From positions 1 to 7,131 of the forward strand of contig JAQWAM010000059.1 in NCBI GenBank assembly GCA_028707675.1: a stretch of DNA of 7,131 nt, in the 5' to 3' direction. Below the pieces are notes generated by a model, which saw only the letters and a list, made by a program, of their open reading frames with translations, did not search any database and was not told the origin of the DNA. The stretch's first letter is position 1; every line of letters starts with the position of its first letter. The DNA is from Kiritimatiellia bacterium. GTDB lineage: Bacteria > Verrucomicrobiota > Kiritimatiellia > RFP12 > UBA1067. Shown piece after piece: positions 1 to 4,998 of the stretch. Position numbers and translations under genes: made by a program.

Positions 1-113
1 ACTTGGCCGGCCTCGACAAACAAGGCCGAGATATCCGCGTCGGCCGCCAGATCCTTGCCCATGCCGGGAACTTGGGCGCCCTGCCCCGCGAAAACACACA
101 CGTCAGCGCTCAT
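1..113 (-). CDS. fabD: Malonyl-CoA:ACP transacylase FabD, N-terminal part
   Basis: Only the first 37 codons are in the window; the gene runs off the left edge. The start is ATG at 113-111, with AGAGG eight bases upstream. Residues 7-18 read VFAGQGAQVPGM, followed by GKDLA. This is the FabD signature near the N-terminus (F-x-GQG-x-Q-x-x-GMG), which helps form the acyl-binding oxyanion region in the known family. FabD moves malonyl groups from CoA to acyl carrier protein in the cytoplasm, at the start of type II fatty acid synthesis. It follows plsX after a 157-bp gap. The catalytic GHSxG serine and histidine lie outside the window. A fused or multidomain acyltransferase would look the same here, but the plsX context favours plain FabD. 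Confidence 0.88.
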   Translation of the reverse strand, partial: MSADVCVFAGQGAQVPGMGKDLAADADISALFVEAGQ

Positions 114-270
114 TAACAAAACCTCTATGAATCCGATGTTGCTATCTATAGTTCACTCAATAAGAGTCGAATTTTTCGATTTTGACAAAATCGCCAAAAA
201 CGTCAAACCAAAACCGCTTCCATGGCTGATAACTTTAGCATACGCCCAAATCCAAAGCTACCTGAAAAAA
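114..270 (-). promoter_or_regulatory. plsX-fabD intergenic region with palindromic site
   Basis: This 157-bp gap is markedly more AT-rich than its neighbours and holds no credible gene. At 178-192 is a perfect palindrome, GATTTTG-A-CAAAATC. It is overlapped on one side by TCGAA-TTT-TTCGA at 167-179. Reading toward fabD, TTGACG-like and TATAGA-like hexamers are present but poorly spaced, so the exact promoter is unclear. A palindrome in front of a fatty acid synthesis gene could be an operator for a lipid-responsive repressor such as the FabT or FapR types, but it does not match a consensus I can name with confidence. Confidence 0.4.
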
Positions 271-1302
271 TCAGGCGTTGCCGGCTCCGGCCGCTTCAAG
301 CGCGCCTATCTTATCGGCGATCTCGGCCGAAACATTCCCTGAAGCGGCAGCCGTGCCTGCTATGATCGCATGATAAATAGCGCGGTATGTTGAAGAACCG
401 TGCGTGATGATCACCGTTCCGGGCACGCCCAACAGCGGCGCCCCGCCGTAAATCTCCGGATCCATGCGGTGCTTGAGTGTTTCCAGCGCCCCCTTCAGCA
501 GCAGCGCCCCAAACATCCGCACGGGATGCCTGAAAAATTCCCTTTTCATCCAGTATCCAACCGCATGAGCCACACGCTCGGTGGTCTTCAAAACCACATT
601 GCCCACAAACCCGTCGCATACCACCACATCGGTCTTTCCGAGAAAAAGGTCATGCCCCTCCACATTGCCGCGAAATTTCACGCCGGTCTTCTGGATCAAC
701 GAAAATGCCTTCTTGGTCATCTCGTTGCCTTTGCAGTCCTCGGTGCCGATGCTCAACAACCCCACCACCGGCTCGGTACGCTTAAGCGCGTAACGGGAAT
801 ATATGCTGCCCATGACCGCGAACTGGGCCAGCCACGCCCCGTCGCAGTCCGTGTTGGCCCCCGCGTCGAGCAGCAACAGCGGACGCTTTGGCTGTCGCGT
901 CGGCATAACCGTCGCGATGGCCGGCCGCAACACCCCCGGGACCCTGCCGAGATTCAAGACCGCTGCCGCGGTCACGGCCCCCGAGTTGCCGGCTGAAACC
1001 ATGGCGTCCGCCTGCTTTCTTTTGAGCAGGTCCATGCAGATGTTTATCGAGCAGAGCTTTTTCTTGCGCACTGCCGTCACCGGCGACTCGTCCATGCCGA
1101 TCGATTCCGCCGCGTGCACGATCTCAAGCCTGCTGCCGACAGCCTTCGGCCACCGGGCCAGCTCGTCACGCACCACACTTTCATCACCCACCAGAAGCAA
1201 ACGGTCAATCTCTTTAAGCCGGATGGAAGCTTCAACCGCGCCCCGCACTATTTCTTGCGGCGCGTGATCTCCCCCCATCATGTCGAGAGCGATTCGCATC
1301 AT
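271..1302 (-). CDS. plsX: Phosphate acyltransferase PlsX
   Basis: The 343-residue protein is full length for PlsX. It opens with IALDMMGGDHAP, the family's N-terminal signature. It continues with VSAGNSGAVTAAA (about residues 102-114), DAGANTDC (about 146-153), a GLLSIGTEDCKGN segment, and VVVCDGFVGNVVLKT, all characteristic of the Rossmann-like PlsX fold. PlsX is a peripheral membrane enzyme that turns acyl-ACP into acyl-phosphate, the donor that PlsY uses to start phospholipid synthesis. Two adjacent ATG codons (1302 and 1299) could each start translation; the second gives the usual MRIALD start. The ribosome site is weak. The gene lies 80 bp after rpmF, behind a strong hairpin, and is followed by fabD, matching the common rpmF-plsX-fab arrangement. 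Confidence 0.97.
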   Translation of the reverse strand: MMRIALDMMGGDHAPQEIVRGAVEASIRLKEIDRLLLVGDESVVRDELARWPKAVGSRLEIVHAAESIGMDESPVTAVRKKKLCSINICMDLLKRKQADAMVSAGNSGAVTAAAVLNLGRVPGVLRPAIATVMPTRQPKRPLLLLDAGANTDCDGAWLAQFAVMGSIYSRYALKRTEPVVGLLSIGTEDCKGNEMTKKAFSLIQKTGVKFRGNVEGHDLFLGKTDVVVCDGFVGNVVLKTTERVAHAVGYWMKREFFRHPVRMFGALLLKGALETLKHRMDPEIYGGAPLLGVPGTVIITHGSSTYRAIYHAIIAGTAAASGNVSAEIADKIGALEAAGAGNA

Positions 1303-1323
1303 AAATCCCGTATGCGCATCTCA

Positions 1324-1360
1324 CGCGAAAGGTTCCCGCCAACAGCGGGAACCTTTCGCG
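1324..1360 (-). promoter_or_regulatory. Perfect 16-bp-arm hairpin between rpmF and plsX
   Basis: The left arm CGCGAAAGGTTCCCGC (1324-1339) and the right arm at 1345-1360 are exact reverse complements, separated by a five-base loop. No T-tract follows on either strand, so it does not look like a standard intrinsic terminator. In the rpmF-plsX transcript it would form a very stable stem 23 bases after the rpmF stop. Possible roles are protecting the 3' end of rpmF mRNA, partial termination, or an RNase processing point that sets different levels of L32 and PlsX. The structure is directly visible; the role is inference. Confidence 0.75.
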
Positions 1361-1382
1361 CACACACGGCTACCGCAACCTG

Positions 1383-1562
1383 TCACTCGGACACCGTCAG
1401 AACCTTGCGCCCGTTGTACATGCCGCAAGCGGCACAGACGCGGTGCGTCTGCTGCGAAGCTCCGCAGCTCGGGCAAGCCTGAACTTGAGCCACCGCGGCC
1501 TTGATATGTCCCTTGCGCTGATTCTTGCGCATTTTCGACTTCTTGTGTTTGGGTACAGCCAT
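1383..1562 (-). CDS. rpmF: 50S ribosomal protein L32
   Basis: This 59-residue protein begins MAVPKHKKSKMRKNQRKGH, the classic L32 N-terminus. It continues with a zinc ribbon of four cysteines: Cys30 and Cys33 (CPSC), then Cys43 and Cys46 (CAAC). It ends GMYNGRKVLTVSE. L32 is a late-assembling protein of the large ribosomal subunit; the four cysteines mark the zinc-binding (C+) form. The ATG is preceded by GGAGG with a nine-base spacer. It sits 70 bp after the DUF177 gene and upstream of plsX, the usual order in many bacteria. Its length and signature make the call nearly certain. Confidence 0.98.
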   Translation of the reverse strand: MAVPKHKKSKMRKNQRKGHIKAAVAQVQACPSCGASQQTHRVCAACGMYNGRKVLTVSE

Positions 1563-1632
1563 TTTCTCTATCCTCCATCGGTCTCGCCGCCGCGGGCCTG
1601 CAGCAGTCTTTCCTGCCGACAGTCACCTCTCC

Positions 1633-2121
1633 TCAAAAAACGTCAGGGTTAAGCGCATCCAACGCCGACCATTTTCCGTCTTTGACCTTCTGTCCGCATT
1701 CGCATGCGCCCTTGTTCAGGTTCACGCCGCAGCCCATGCACAGGCCGCGGCACTCCTCGTCACAAACCGGATATCCGGGAAGGGCAAGTATGATAGCCTC
1801 CCGGACATCAGCGGTCAAGTCCACGAACTCGGTTTGGGCGTTAATTTCCGTCGCGCAAAAAAAATCATCGTCCTCGGCCAGCGTCTCGAAAACATCAGCG
1901 CACCGCGAGCATACGCACCTTAGATTCTGCCGGACAACCCCGCGCGCCAGAAGCTGGTCGCCGACCGCCTCCGCCATTATATCGTAAATCATTCCGCCGA
2001 CCGGAATGACAAACTCGCTCTCTCCCAGCTCAAGCAGATCGGGCGCGGTCTCGCCCAGATACCGCTCCCCGCCCTTTTCCAGACGGGCGACATCAACGAT
2101 CAAACGCCCCGGTGTTTGCAA
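1633..2121 (-). CDS. YceD/DUF177 family protein
   Basis: This 162-residue protein has the DUF177 layout: a beta-rich N-terminal half (LIVDVARLEKGGERYLGE), a Cys-x-Cys-x-x-Cys cluster (LRCVCSRC, about 68-75), an acidic middle, and a C-terminal cysteine-rich segment with CDEECRGLCMGCG and CECG. DUF177 genes almost always sit just before rpmF, as here. Known members are linked to large-subunit rRNA accumulation and ribosome assembly, but the biochemical role is not settled. The proposed start is TTG at 2121, preceded by GGAGG five bases upstream and overlapping the end of coaD by 29 bp. A TTG at codon 7 is the alternative and would give a start closer to that of typical homologues. The overlap suggests translational coupling to coaD. 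Confidence 0.9.
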   Translation of the reverse strand: MQTPGRLIVDVARLEKGGERYLGETAPDLLELGESEFVIPVGGMIYDIMAEAVGDQLLARGVVRQNLRCVCSRCADVFETLAEDDDFFCATEINAQTEFVDLTADVREAIILALPGYPVCDEECRGLCMGCGVNLNKGACECGQKVKDGKWSALDALNPDVF

Positions 2122-2644
2122 CTCCGCCTCCCGCCTTTAAATCGCGCGCCGCATGACCGCGCCTGTAATCCTCGATTTGCCTCTGGACCGCTTTCGGCAC
2201 AAAAGCGCTGGTGTCGCCGCCGTAACGCGATATCTCCCGCACGGTGCTGGCCGTCACGTAACTGTAGTTCTCGTTCGGCATCATGAACAATGTCTCGACC
2301 GCCGACTCCAACTTGCGGTTGGTCAAAGCCATCTGAAACTCGTACTCGAAGTCCGAATATACCCGCAGCCCGCGCACAATCACGCCAACCTTCTTGCTGC
2401 GGCAGTAATCCACCAGCAGACAATCCAGGCTGTCTACCTCAATGTTCTGCATGCCAGCCTCTGCCACGCTCTCTTTAATCATGAGCATGCGGGTCTTCAG
2501 GTCAAACATGCCGGTCGCCTTGTGGGAAACCCCCGCGACCACCACAATCACCCGGTCGAACAACGCCGCGCTGCGGCGCAACAGATCAAAATGACCCAAT
2601 GTCAATGGGTCGAACGTGCCGGGATATACCGCTGTCCTGTGCAT
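2093..2644 (-). CDS. coaD: Phosphopantetheine adenylyltransferase CoaD
   Basis: The protein has the nucleotidyltransferase signature YPGTFDPLTLGH at residues 7-18, including Thr10 and the T-x-G-H motif ending at His18, which bind the ATP phosphates. Downstream are GLRVYSDFEYEFQMALTNRKL and the ATP-binding TASTVREISRYGG, both characteristic of bacterial PPAT. CoaD adenylates 4'-phosphopantetheine to dephospho-CoA, the penultimate step of coenzyme A synthesis, in the cytoplasm. At 183 residues it is about 20 longer than the usual ~160; the extra is a C-terminal tail after the conserved QRQIEDY region. The ATG has AAGGAG five bases upstream. It lies 37 bp after rsmD, a very common pairing. Confidence 0.97.
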   Translation of the reverse strand: MHRTAVYPGTFDPLTLGHFDLLRRSAALFDRVIVVVAGVSHKATGMFDLKTRMLMIKESVAEAGMQNIEVDSLDCLLVDYCRSKKVGVIVRGLRVYSDFEYEFQMALTNRKLESAVETLFMMPNENYSYVTASTVREISRYGGDTSAFVPKAVQRQIEDYRRGHAARDLKAGGGVANTGAFDR

Positions 2645-2681
2645 AATTCTCCTTGCCTATAACTTGAACGTTGGACGTTCG

Positions 2682-3272
2682 TTATTCGGCGTTCACCTGT
2701 TCCCGCTCTGCGGGCGGCGGGCCAACCAACCTGTACAACGCCAGACGCGTGTGCCCGTATGTGCGGTCACGCAGCAGCGTCCAGCCCTCCGCCTCTTCGG
2801 TCGCGCTGCCGTCAGGCATCTCGGCCACGAAGAAACCGCCCGCGCGCAAAACCTTTCCGTCCGCCAACAGCGCCATCACCGCCGCAAAATCCGGCCACCG
2901 GCCCGCAAGATAAGGCGGATCGGCGAAAACGATATCAGCCTGTCGCCCCGCGCCGGCAAACTTGAGCCACCGCAACACGTCGCAGCAGGCGGCCTCGCCC
3001 GCGCCCGCAGCCAAAGCGGCCGCGTTCTCTTTGATGACAGCGATGTTGCCCCGGTCTTTCTCCACCCACACCACACTGCGCGCCCCGCGGCTCAATGCCT
3101 CCAGCCCTACAACGCCCGAACCCGCGAAAAGGTCAATGAAGACAGATTCTCCGATCACGTTCGCCAGCATCGAGAACAAAGCCTCTCGCACCCGGTCCTG
3201 CGTGGGCCGCACCTTCTGACCCGCGGGGACCTTGATCCTCCGGCCACACATTTCTCCGCCTGATATGCGCAT
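2682..3272 (-). CDS. rsmD: 16S rRNA (guanine(966)-N2)-methyltransferase RsmD
   Basis: This 196-residue protein matches RsmD across its length. It has the MRISGG start, VRPTQDRVREALF (about 21-33), the SAM-binding DLFAGSG at 47-53 followed by GLEALSRGA, VEKD near residue 70, and the catalytic DPPY at 118-121. RsmD methylates G966 of 16S rRNA on the small subunit, using S-adenosylmethionine. I chose the ATG at 3272 because it gives the canonical start, although there is no clear Shine-Dalgarno; a second ATG at codon 8 has GGCGGAG nearby but would remove conserved residues. It is the first gene of the housekeeping block and has its own candidate promoter. Everything upstream of it is accessory DNA. 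Confidence 0.95.
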   Translation of the reverse strand: MRISGGEMCGRRIKVPAGQKVRPTQDRVREALFSMLANVIGESVFIDLFAGSGVVGLEALSRGARSVVWVEKDRGNIAVIKENAAALAAGAGEAACCDVLRWLKFAGAGRQADIVFADPPYLAGRWPDFAAVMALLADGKVLRAGGFFVAEMPDGSATEEAEGWTLLRDRTYGHTRLALYRLVGPPPAEREQVNAE

Positions 3273-3280
3273 TCGTTATT

Positions 3281-3310
3281 ATGATAGCGGAAAACCTCGC
3301 GCCTAAGCAA
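3281..3310 (-). promoter_or_regulatory. Candidate promoter for the rsmD operon
   Basis: On the minus strand TTGCTT (3310-3305) and TATCAT (3286-3281) are spaced by 18 bases. The -10 matches the sigma-70 consensus at five of six positions; the -35 is weak. Transcription would begin at or within a few bases of the rsmD ATG, giving a leaderless or nearly leaderless message, which fits the lack of a Shine-Dalgarno. Confidence 0.4.
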
Positions 3311-3317
3311 CAGCCTT

Positions 3318-3373
3318 CCAAACGCTAACAAAGTTTGGGGCACCATTCAACTGCGTTGAAGTCGCACCCCAAC
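3318..3373. repeat. Two overlapping, mutually exclusive hairpins beside the last attC
   Basis: CCAAAC (3318-3323) can pair with GTTTGG (3333-3338). Alternatively GTTTGGGG (3333-3340) can pair with CCCCAAC (3367-3373), enclosing a perfect TTCAAC-tgc-GTTGAA stem at 3346-3360. Both folds use 3333-3338, so only one can form at a time. The second fold includes the terminal box of the neighbouring attC site. This stretch lies between the array end and the rsmD promoter and contains no gene. Its role is unknown. Confidence 0.45.
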
Positions 3374-3422
3374 GTCGGCGGTGAAACGGCGGTATCCCGT
3401 CGCCTACACCGCCTTGTTCGGC
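3367..3422 (-). repeat. attC-like integron recombination site, array end next to rsmD
   Basis: Read on the minus strand the 56-bp site starts with box GCCGAAC (3422-3416), continues AAGGCGGTG, and ends CACCGCC-GAC-GTTGGGG, with the GTT box at 3373-3367. The stem GGCGGTG/CACCGCC is exact (3377-3383 with 3407-3413). The integron consensus is RYYYAAC ... GTTRRRY; each box here has one mismatch. The site begins five bases after the yafQ stop, the standard position of attC at the 3' end of a cassette. It shares 40 of 50 aligned bases with the site at 5988-6043, so the two are homologous. It is the last site before the housekeeping genes. Confidence 0.72.
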
Positions 3423-3427
3423 CGATT

Positions 3428-3700
3428 TCATTTTCCAAACAAATCTGCGTGTGTTCCCGTTCGTTCAAGCAAAAGGGTATCGATCCCCGGCGTATAAACA
3501 AGAATCCAGTCCGGCTCGACATGGCAGTCTCTCGATGGGGCCCATGCACCAAGGAGCGGATGATCGCAGTGTCGGGGGGAGAGCGGGCTGCCGTGTGCCA
3601 ACAGGCGGACGAGGGCCTGTAGTTTGGACAAATCCTTGCCGCGCTTTCGCATTCGTTTCACATCACGGTGAAACTGCTTGGTTTGCGATACCCGTTTCAC
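3428..3700 (-). CDS. yafQ: YafQ-family mRNA interferase toxin
   Basis: The protein is 90 residues from the chosen GTG start at 3700, close to the 92 residues of E. coli YafQ. All five residues known to matter for the E. coli enzyme appear at a constant offset of three: His47, His60, Asp64, Trp65 and His84. They lie in DHPLLGAW, CHVEPDW and RTGTHADLF. YafQ is a RelE-fold ribosome-dependent endoribonuclease that cuts mRNA during translation and is held inactive by DinJ. The GTG overlaps the antitoxin stop by four bases (GTGA), a typical coupled arrangement; a TTG at 3709 is the alternative start. The stop is five bases before an attC-like site, so this TA pair occupies the 3' end of a cassette. 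It looks intact. Confidence 0.9.
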   Translation of the reverse strand: MKRVSQTKQFHRDVKRMRKRGKDLSKLQALVRLLAHGSPLSPRHCDHPLLGAWAPSRDCHVEPDWILVYTPGIDTLLLERTGTHADLFGK

Positions 3701-3954
3701 TTCTCCCAACTTTCGAAAAGGGCGTCAAGGGTGTCGAATGCTTCCACGTCTTCACCTCGGCGACTCTTGGCAAGAGTTGCCGCTGTTTTTTCGTTAGGAA
3801 TCGAAACGACGAACGGTAGTCCGCGTCGGAGAGTGATTTGGCGGTAGAAGATGCGGATCGCATCCGTCGGGCTGATTCCGAGACTCTGAAGCACTTCTTC
3901 CGCCTGAATCTTCACCTGTGGTTCGATTCGCGCGTGTATGACTGCTGTTTTCAT
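3697..3954 (-). CDS. dinJ: RelB/DinJ-family antitoxin
   Basis: This 85-residue protein starts MKTAVIHARIEPQVKIQAE, a ribbon-helix-helix type N-terminus. It continues VLQSLGISPTDAIRIFYRQI and LRRGLPFVVSIPNEKT, the hallmark order of RelB/DinJ antitoxins: a DNA-binding dimer domain followed by a toxin-wrapping C-terminal part. I chose the ATG at 3954. An ATG at 3963 is possible, and a longer reading from 3984 would include promoter sequence. No Shine-Dalgarno is visible, and the candidate promoter ends only a few bases upstream, so translation may be leaderless. It neutralises the overlapping YafQ and probably represses its own promoter, where a 13-bp palindrome overlaps the -10. Confidence 0.88.
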   Translation of the reverse strand: MKTAVIHARIEPQVKIQAEEVLQSLGISPTDAIRIFYRQITLRRGLPFVVSIPNEKTAATLAKSRRGEDVEAFDTLDALFESWEK

Positions 3955-3961
3955 AGGAAGC

Positions 3962-3991
3962 ATTGTGACACAATTGCAACACATGAGTCAA
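3962..3991 (-). promoter_or_regulatory. dinJ-yafQ promoter with palindromic operator
   Basis: On the minus strand TTGACT (3991-3986) and CACAAT (3967-3962) are spaced by 18 bases. A perfect 13-bp palindrome, ATTGTG-A-CACAAT, covers 3962-3974 and so overlaps the -10. This fits autorepression by a ribbon-helix-helix antitoxin. The -35 lies over the end of the reading frame of the upstream hicA relic. Confidence 0.5.
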
Positions 3992-4240
3992 GTCGTGTAT
4001 TGGTGTTTCCGGCCTCGGGTGCTGTTTTTTCCGTTGAAGTTTAAGCGGCCTTGTGGTGCGAGCGGTAGCGTGCGTGGATTGTTTAACCGGTCGATGAACG
4101 GGTATGGTGAGTTTGAGTGTTTCCGATGGTGTGTGCTTTTGGAGGCGAATGTGGCTTCCCTTCTGCCGGACAACAACCCACCCGTCGCGCTGCAGAGCGC
4201 GTATGATGCGGTCGTACGACAGACTTGGAACTTTGCTCAT
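3988..4240 (-). pseudogene. hicA: HicA-type mRNA interferase, frameshifted near the C-terminus
   Basis: Residues 1-56 are a normal HicA: SLSYDRIIRALQRDGWVVVRQKGSH, with the catalytic-type His30 in GSH, then a strand and a PVHRPVK segment. After that the frame changes. A tandem CACG repeat on the minus strand (4069-4076) looks like a four-base duplication. Removing one copy restores STLPLAPQGRLN, which resembles the family's usual last helix (typically ...L-x-x-ILKQARL...). As it stands, the reading frame continues into the dinJ region as unrelated sequence to 3794. The end I give, 3988, is the stop of the repaired frame. HicA is a double-stranded-RNA-binding-fold ribonuclease that cleaves mRNA. 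The start overlaps the hicB stop (ATGA). Residual activity is possible because the catalytic part is intact. Confidence 0.65.
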
Positions 4241-4440
4241 ACGGCGACTTCAAGTTGTTCGGCCTTCTCCATTCCCATCGTGTCGTCCTCGACGGGTTCA
4301 AGATATAGAATAATAGCCTCGCGGATGTTTGCGAGGGTCTCGTCTCGTGTGTTGCCCTCGCTGATACAGCCCGGCAACGACGGCACAATGGCGGTAAAGC
4401 CGCCTTCATCACTAGGTTCAAGAAGTACCTTCAGGTTCAT
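4237..4440 (-). CDS. hicB: HicB-family antitoxin, short form
   Basis: This 67-residue protein has the HicB partial RNase H-like fold signature: MNLKVLLEPSDEGGFTAIV, then PSLPGCISEGNTRDETLANIREAI and a YLEP tail. It lacks a C-terminal DNA-binding domain, as is usual for this short subfamily. HicB binds and blocks HicA. The start has an excellent ribosome site, GGAGGTG four bases before ATG, and a good promoter lies just upstream. Its stop overlaps the hicA ATG by four bases. The antitoxin frame is intact although the partner toxin is frameshifted. Confidence 0.9.
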   Translation of the reverse strand: MNLKVLLEPSDEGGFTAIVPSLPGCISEGNTRDETLANIREAIILYLEPVEDDTMGMEKAEQLEVAV

Positions 4441-4458
4441 ATTTCACCTCCGGAAAAA

Positions 4459-4493
4459 ATAATACACGGTTTGTCCGTTCAGTTCAATCTGAA
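4459..4493 (-). promoter_or_regulatory. hicBA promoter with flanking palindrome
   Basis: On the minus strand TTGAAC (4487-4482) and TATTAT (4464-4459) are separated by exactly 17 bases; the -10 matches five of six consensus positions. A TTCAG-N6-CTGAA palindrome at 4478-4493 overlaps the -35 and could be an operator. The ribosome site of hicB follows at once. This is the best-formed promoter in the accessory block. Confidence 0.55.
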
Positions 4494-4497
4494 TGAA

Positions 4498-4537
4498 GCC
4501 AACCCGAAGGGTGAGTCGCCGGCCCCGGAGGGGCGGG
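4498..4537. repeat. 40-bp repeat, copy 1 (REP-like)
   Basis: This 40-bp sequence is identical to 5862-5901. It contains two small hairpins, ACCC/GGGT and CCCC/GGGG, and is very GC-rich. It lies between the stop of the brnA gene and the hicB promoter, where an attC site would be expected. It resembles repetitive extragenic palindrome elements, though no associated transposase is visible. Confidence 0.7.
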
Positions 4538-4547
4538 CTCTGCGTGT

Positions 4548-4760
4548 TCATGATGCCCATGTGAGGGATAACTTCTTTCCGGAATGGGCGCACTCACTCA
4601 GGTAGAGATTGATCAAGTTCTGGTAGGGCACTCCGGTCTCCTGGGCCAGAGCCTTGAAATAGGCGATGACATCCGTGCCCAAGCGCATAGTCACCCGCTT
4701 TCGCAAGTGCTTCGCGTAAGGGTTGCGAACCGAGTCGGTTAAATCGTATTCTTTTCTCAC
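4548..4760 (-). CDS. brnA: BrnA-family antitoxin, partner toxin decayed
   Basis: The 70-residue product reads RKEYDLTDSVRNPYAK, then KRVTMRLGTDVIAYFKALAQETGVPYQNLINLYL, then a KKLSLTW tail. This is the BrnA (PF14384-type) layout with a C-terminal ribbon-helix-helix domain. I chose GTG at 4760 because GGGAG lies six bases upstream, the protein then starts where the family does, and the GTG overlaps the stop of the brnT remnant (GTGA). An in-frame ATG at 4805 would add 15 residues read from former brnT sequence. BrnA normally binds the BrnT ribonuclease and represses the operon. Here the toxin is broken, so this antitoxin is an orphan. It may still bind other BrnT proteins or DNA. Confidence 0.82.
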   Translation of the reverse strand: MRKEYDLTDSVRNPYAKHLRKRVTMRLGTDVIAYFKALAQETGVPYQNLINLYLSECAHSGKKLSLTWAS

Positions 4761-4888
4761 AAATAGCTCCCGTATTATTTGCGTTCGTTTGGCGTTGCTT
4801 TTCATGCCGAGATGATGCGGCTCACCTCGTCATTCTCACGATAAGCATGGCACACGAGCAATAGCCGCAGCTTGACACTGAGTGTTTC
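4757..4888 (-). pseudogene. brnT: BrnT toxin remnant (C-terminal half, two in-frame stops)
   Basis: Immediately upstream of brnA, the frame ending in the TGA at 4759-4757 reads LRLLLVCHAYRENDEVSRIISA-stop-KATPNERK-stop-YGSYL. The first part is the conserved C-terminal strand pattern of BrnT (DUF497), which normally continues IISARKAT. The first stop is a TGA at 4804-4802 where an arginine CGA is expected, and the second is a TAA. Only about 44 codons remain of roughly 90; the N-terminal half is absent, and an attC-like site begins about 40 bp further upstream. The toxin can no longer be made as a functional protein. Confidence 0.7.
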
Positions 4889-4930
4889 TTATGGCGTTAT
4901 ACCGCAAAGATATTTTTTCCTCTTTATCCC

Positions 4931-4997
4931 GCAGAACGTTGAAATCACCTGTCAAATAAGCGCGCTTTTTTGATCAGGTGCATTTGCCTTGTTCTGA
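4931..4997 (-). repeat. attC-like integron recombination site after hicA
   Basis: On the minus strand the 67-bp site begins TCAGAAC (4997-4991) and ends GTTCTGC (4937-4931). These boxes are largely self-complementary (CAGAAC/GTTCTG). CACCTG (4946-4951) pairs with CAGGTG (4975-4980) and CAAA with TTTG, with unpaired bases between them. The centre is a perfect AAGCGCGCTT palindrome (4958-4967). It begins one base after the hicA stop codon. The boxes deviate from GTTRRRY at two positions, so the call rests on position, architecture and the match described for the cassette start at 5466-5473. Confidence 0.65.
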
Positions 4998-4998
4998 T

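Noticed and set aside
261..275. Terminator after plsX (CCTGA-aaaaa-TCAGG)
   Set aside because: The stem is only five base pairs, overlaps the stop codon and is not followed by a T-tract in the transcribed direction.
400..996. Long plus-strand open frame antisense to plsX
   Set aside because: It is composed of reverse-strand plsX codons, has no ribosome site or recognisable domain, and plsX is certain.
2616..3263. 215-codon plus-strand open frame antisense to rsmD
   Set aside because: Arg/His/Pro-rich composition typical of a GC-rich antisense shadow; rsmD is well supported.
3998..4060. attC between hicA and dinJ (GGCCGCTTAA-type sequence)
   Set aside because: A CACAAGGCCGC motif resembles an attC arm, but no GTT box or matching arm follows; it is better explained as the hicA C-terminal region.
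3794..4240. 148-residue HicA-like protein
   Set aside because: Residues after 56 have no HicA character and overlap the dinJ promoter and coding sequence; a frameshift explains the extension.
4497..4552. Fifth complete attC containing 40-bp repeat copy 1
   Set aside because: It is 56 bp long with AAC and GTT at its ends after a stop codon, but the arms do not pair beyond four bases and the repeat recurs at 5862 without the other box.
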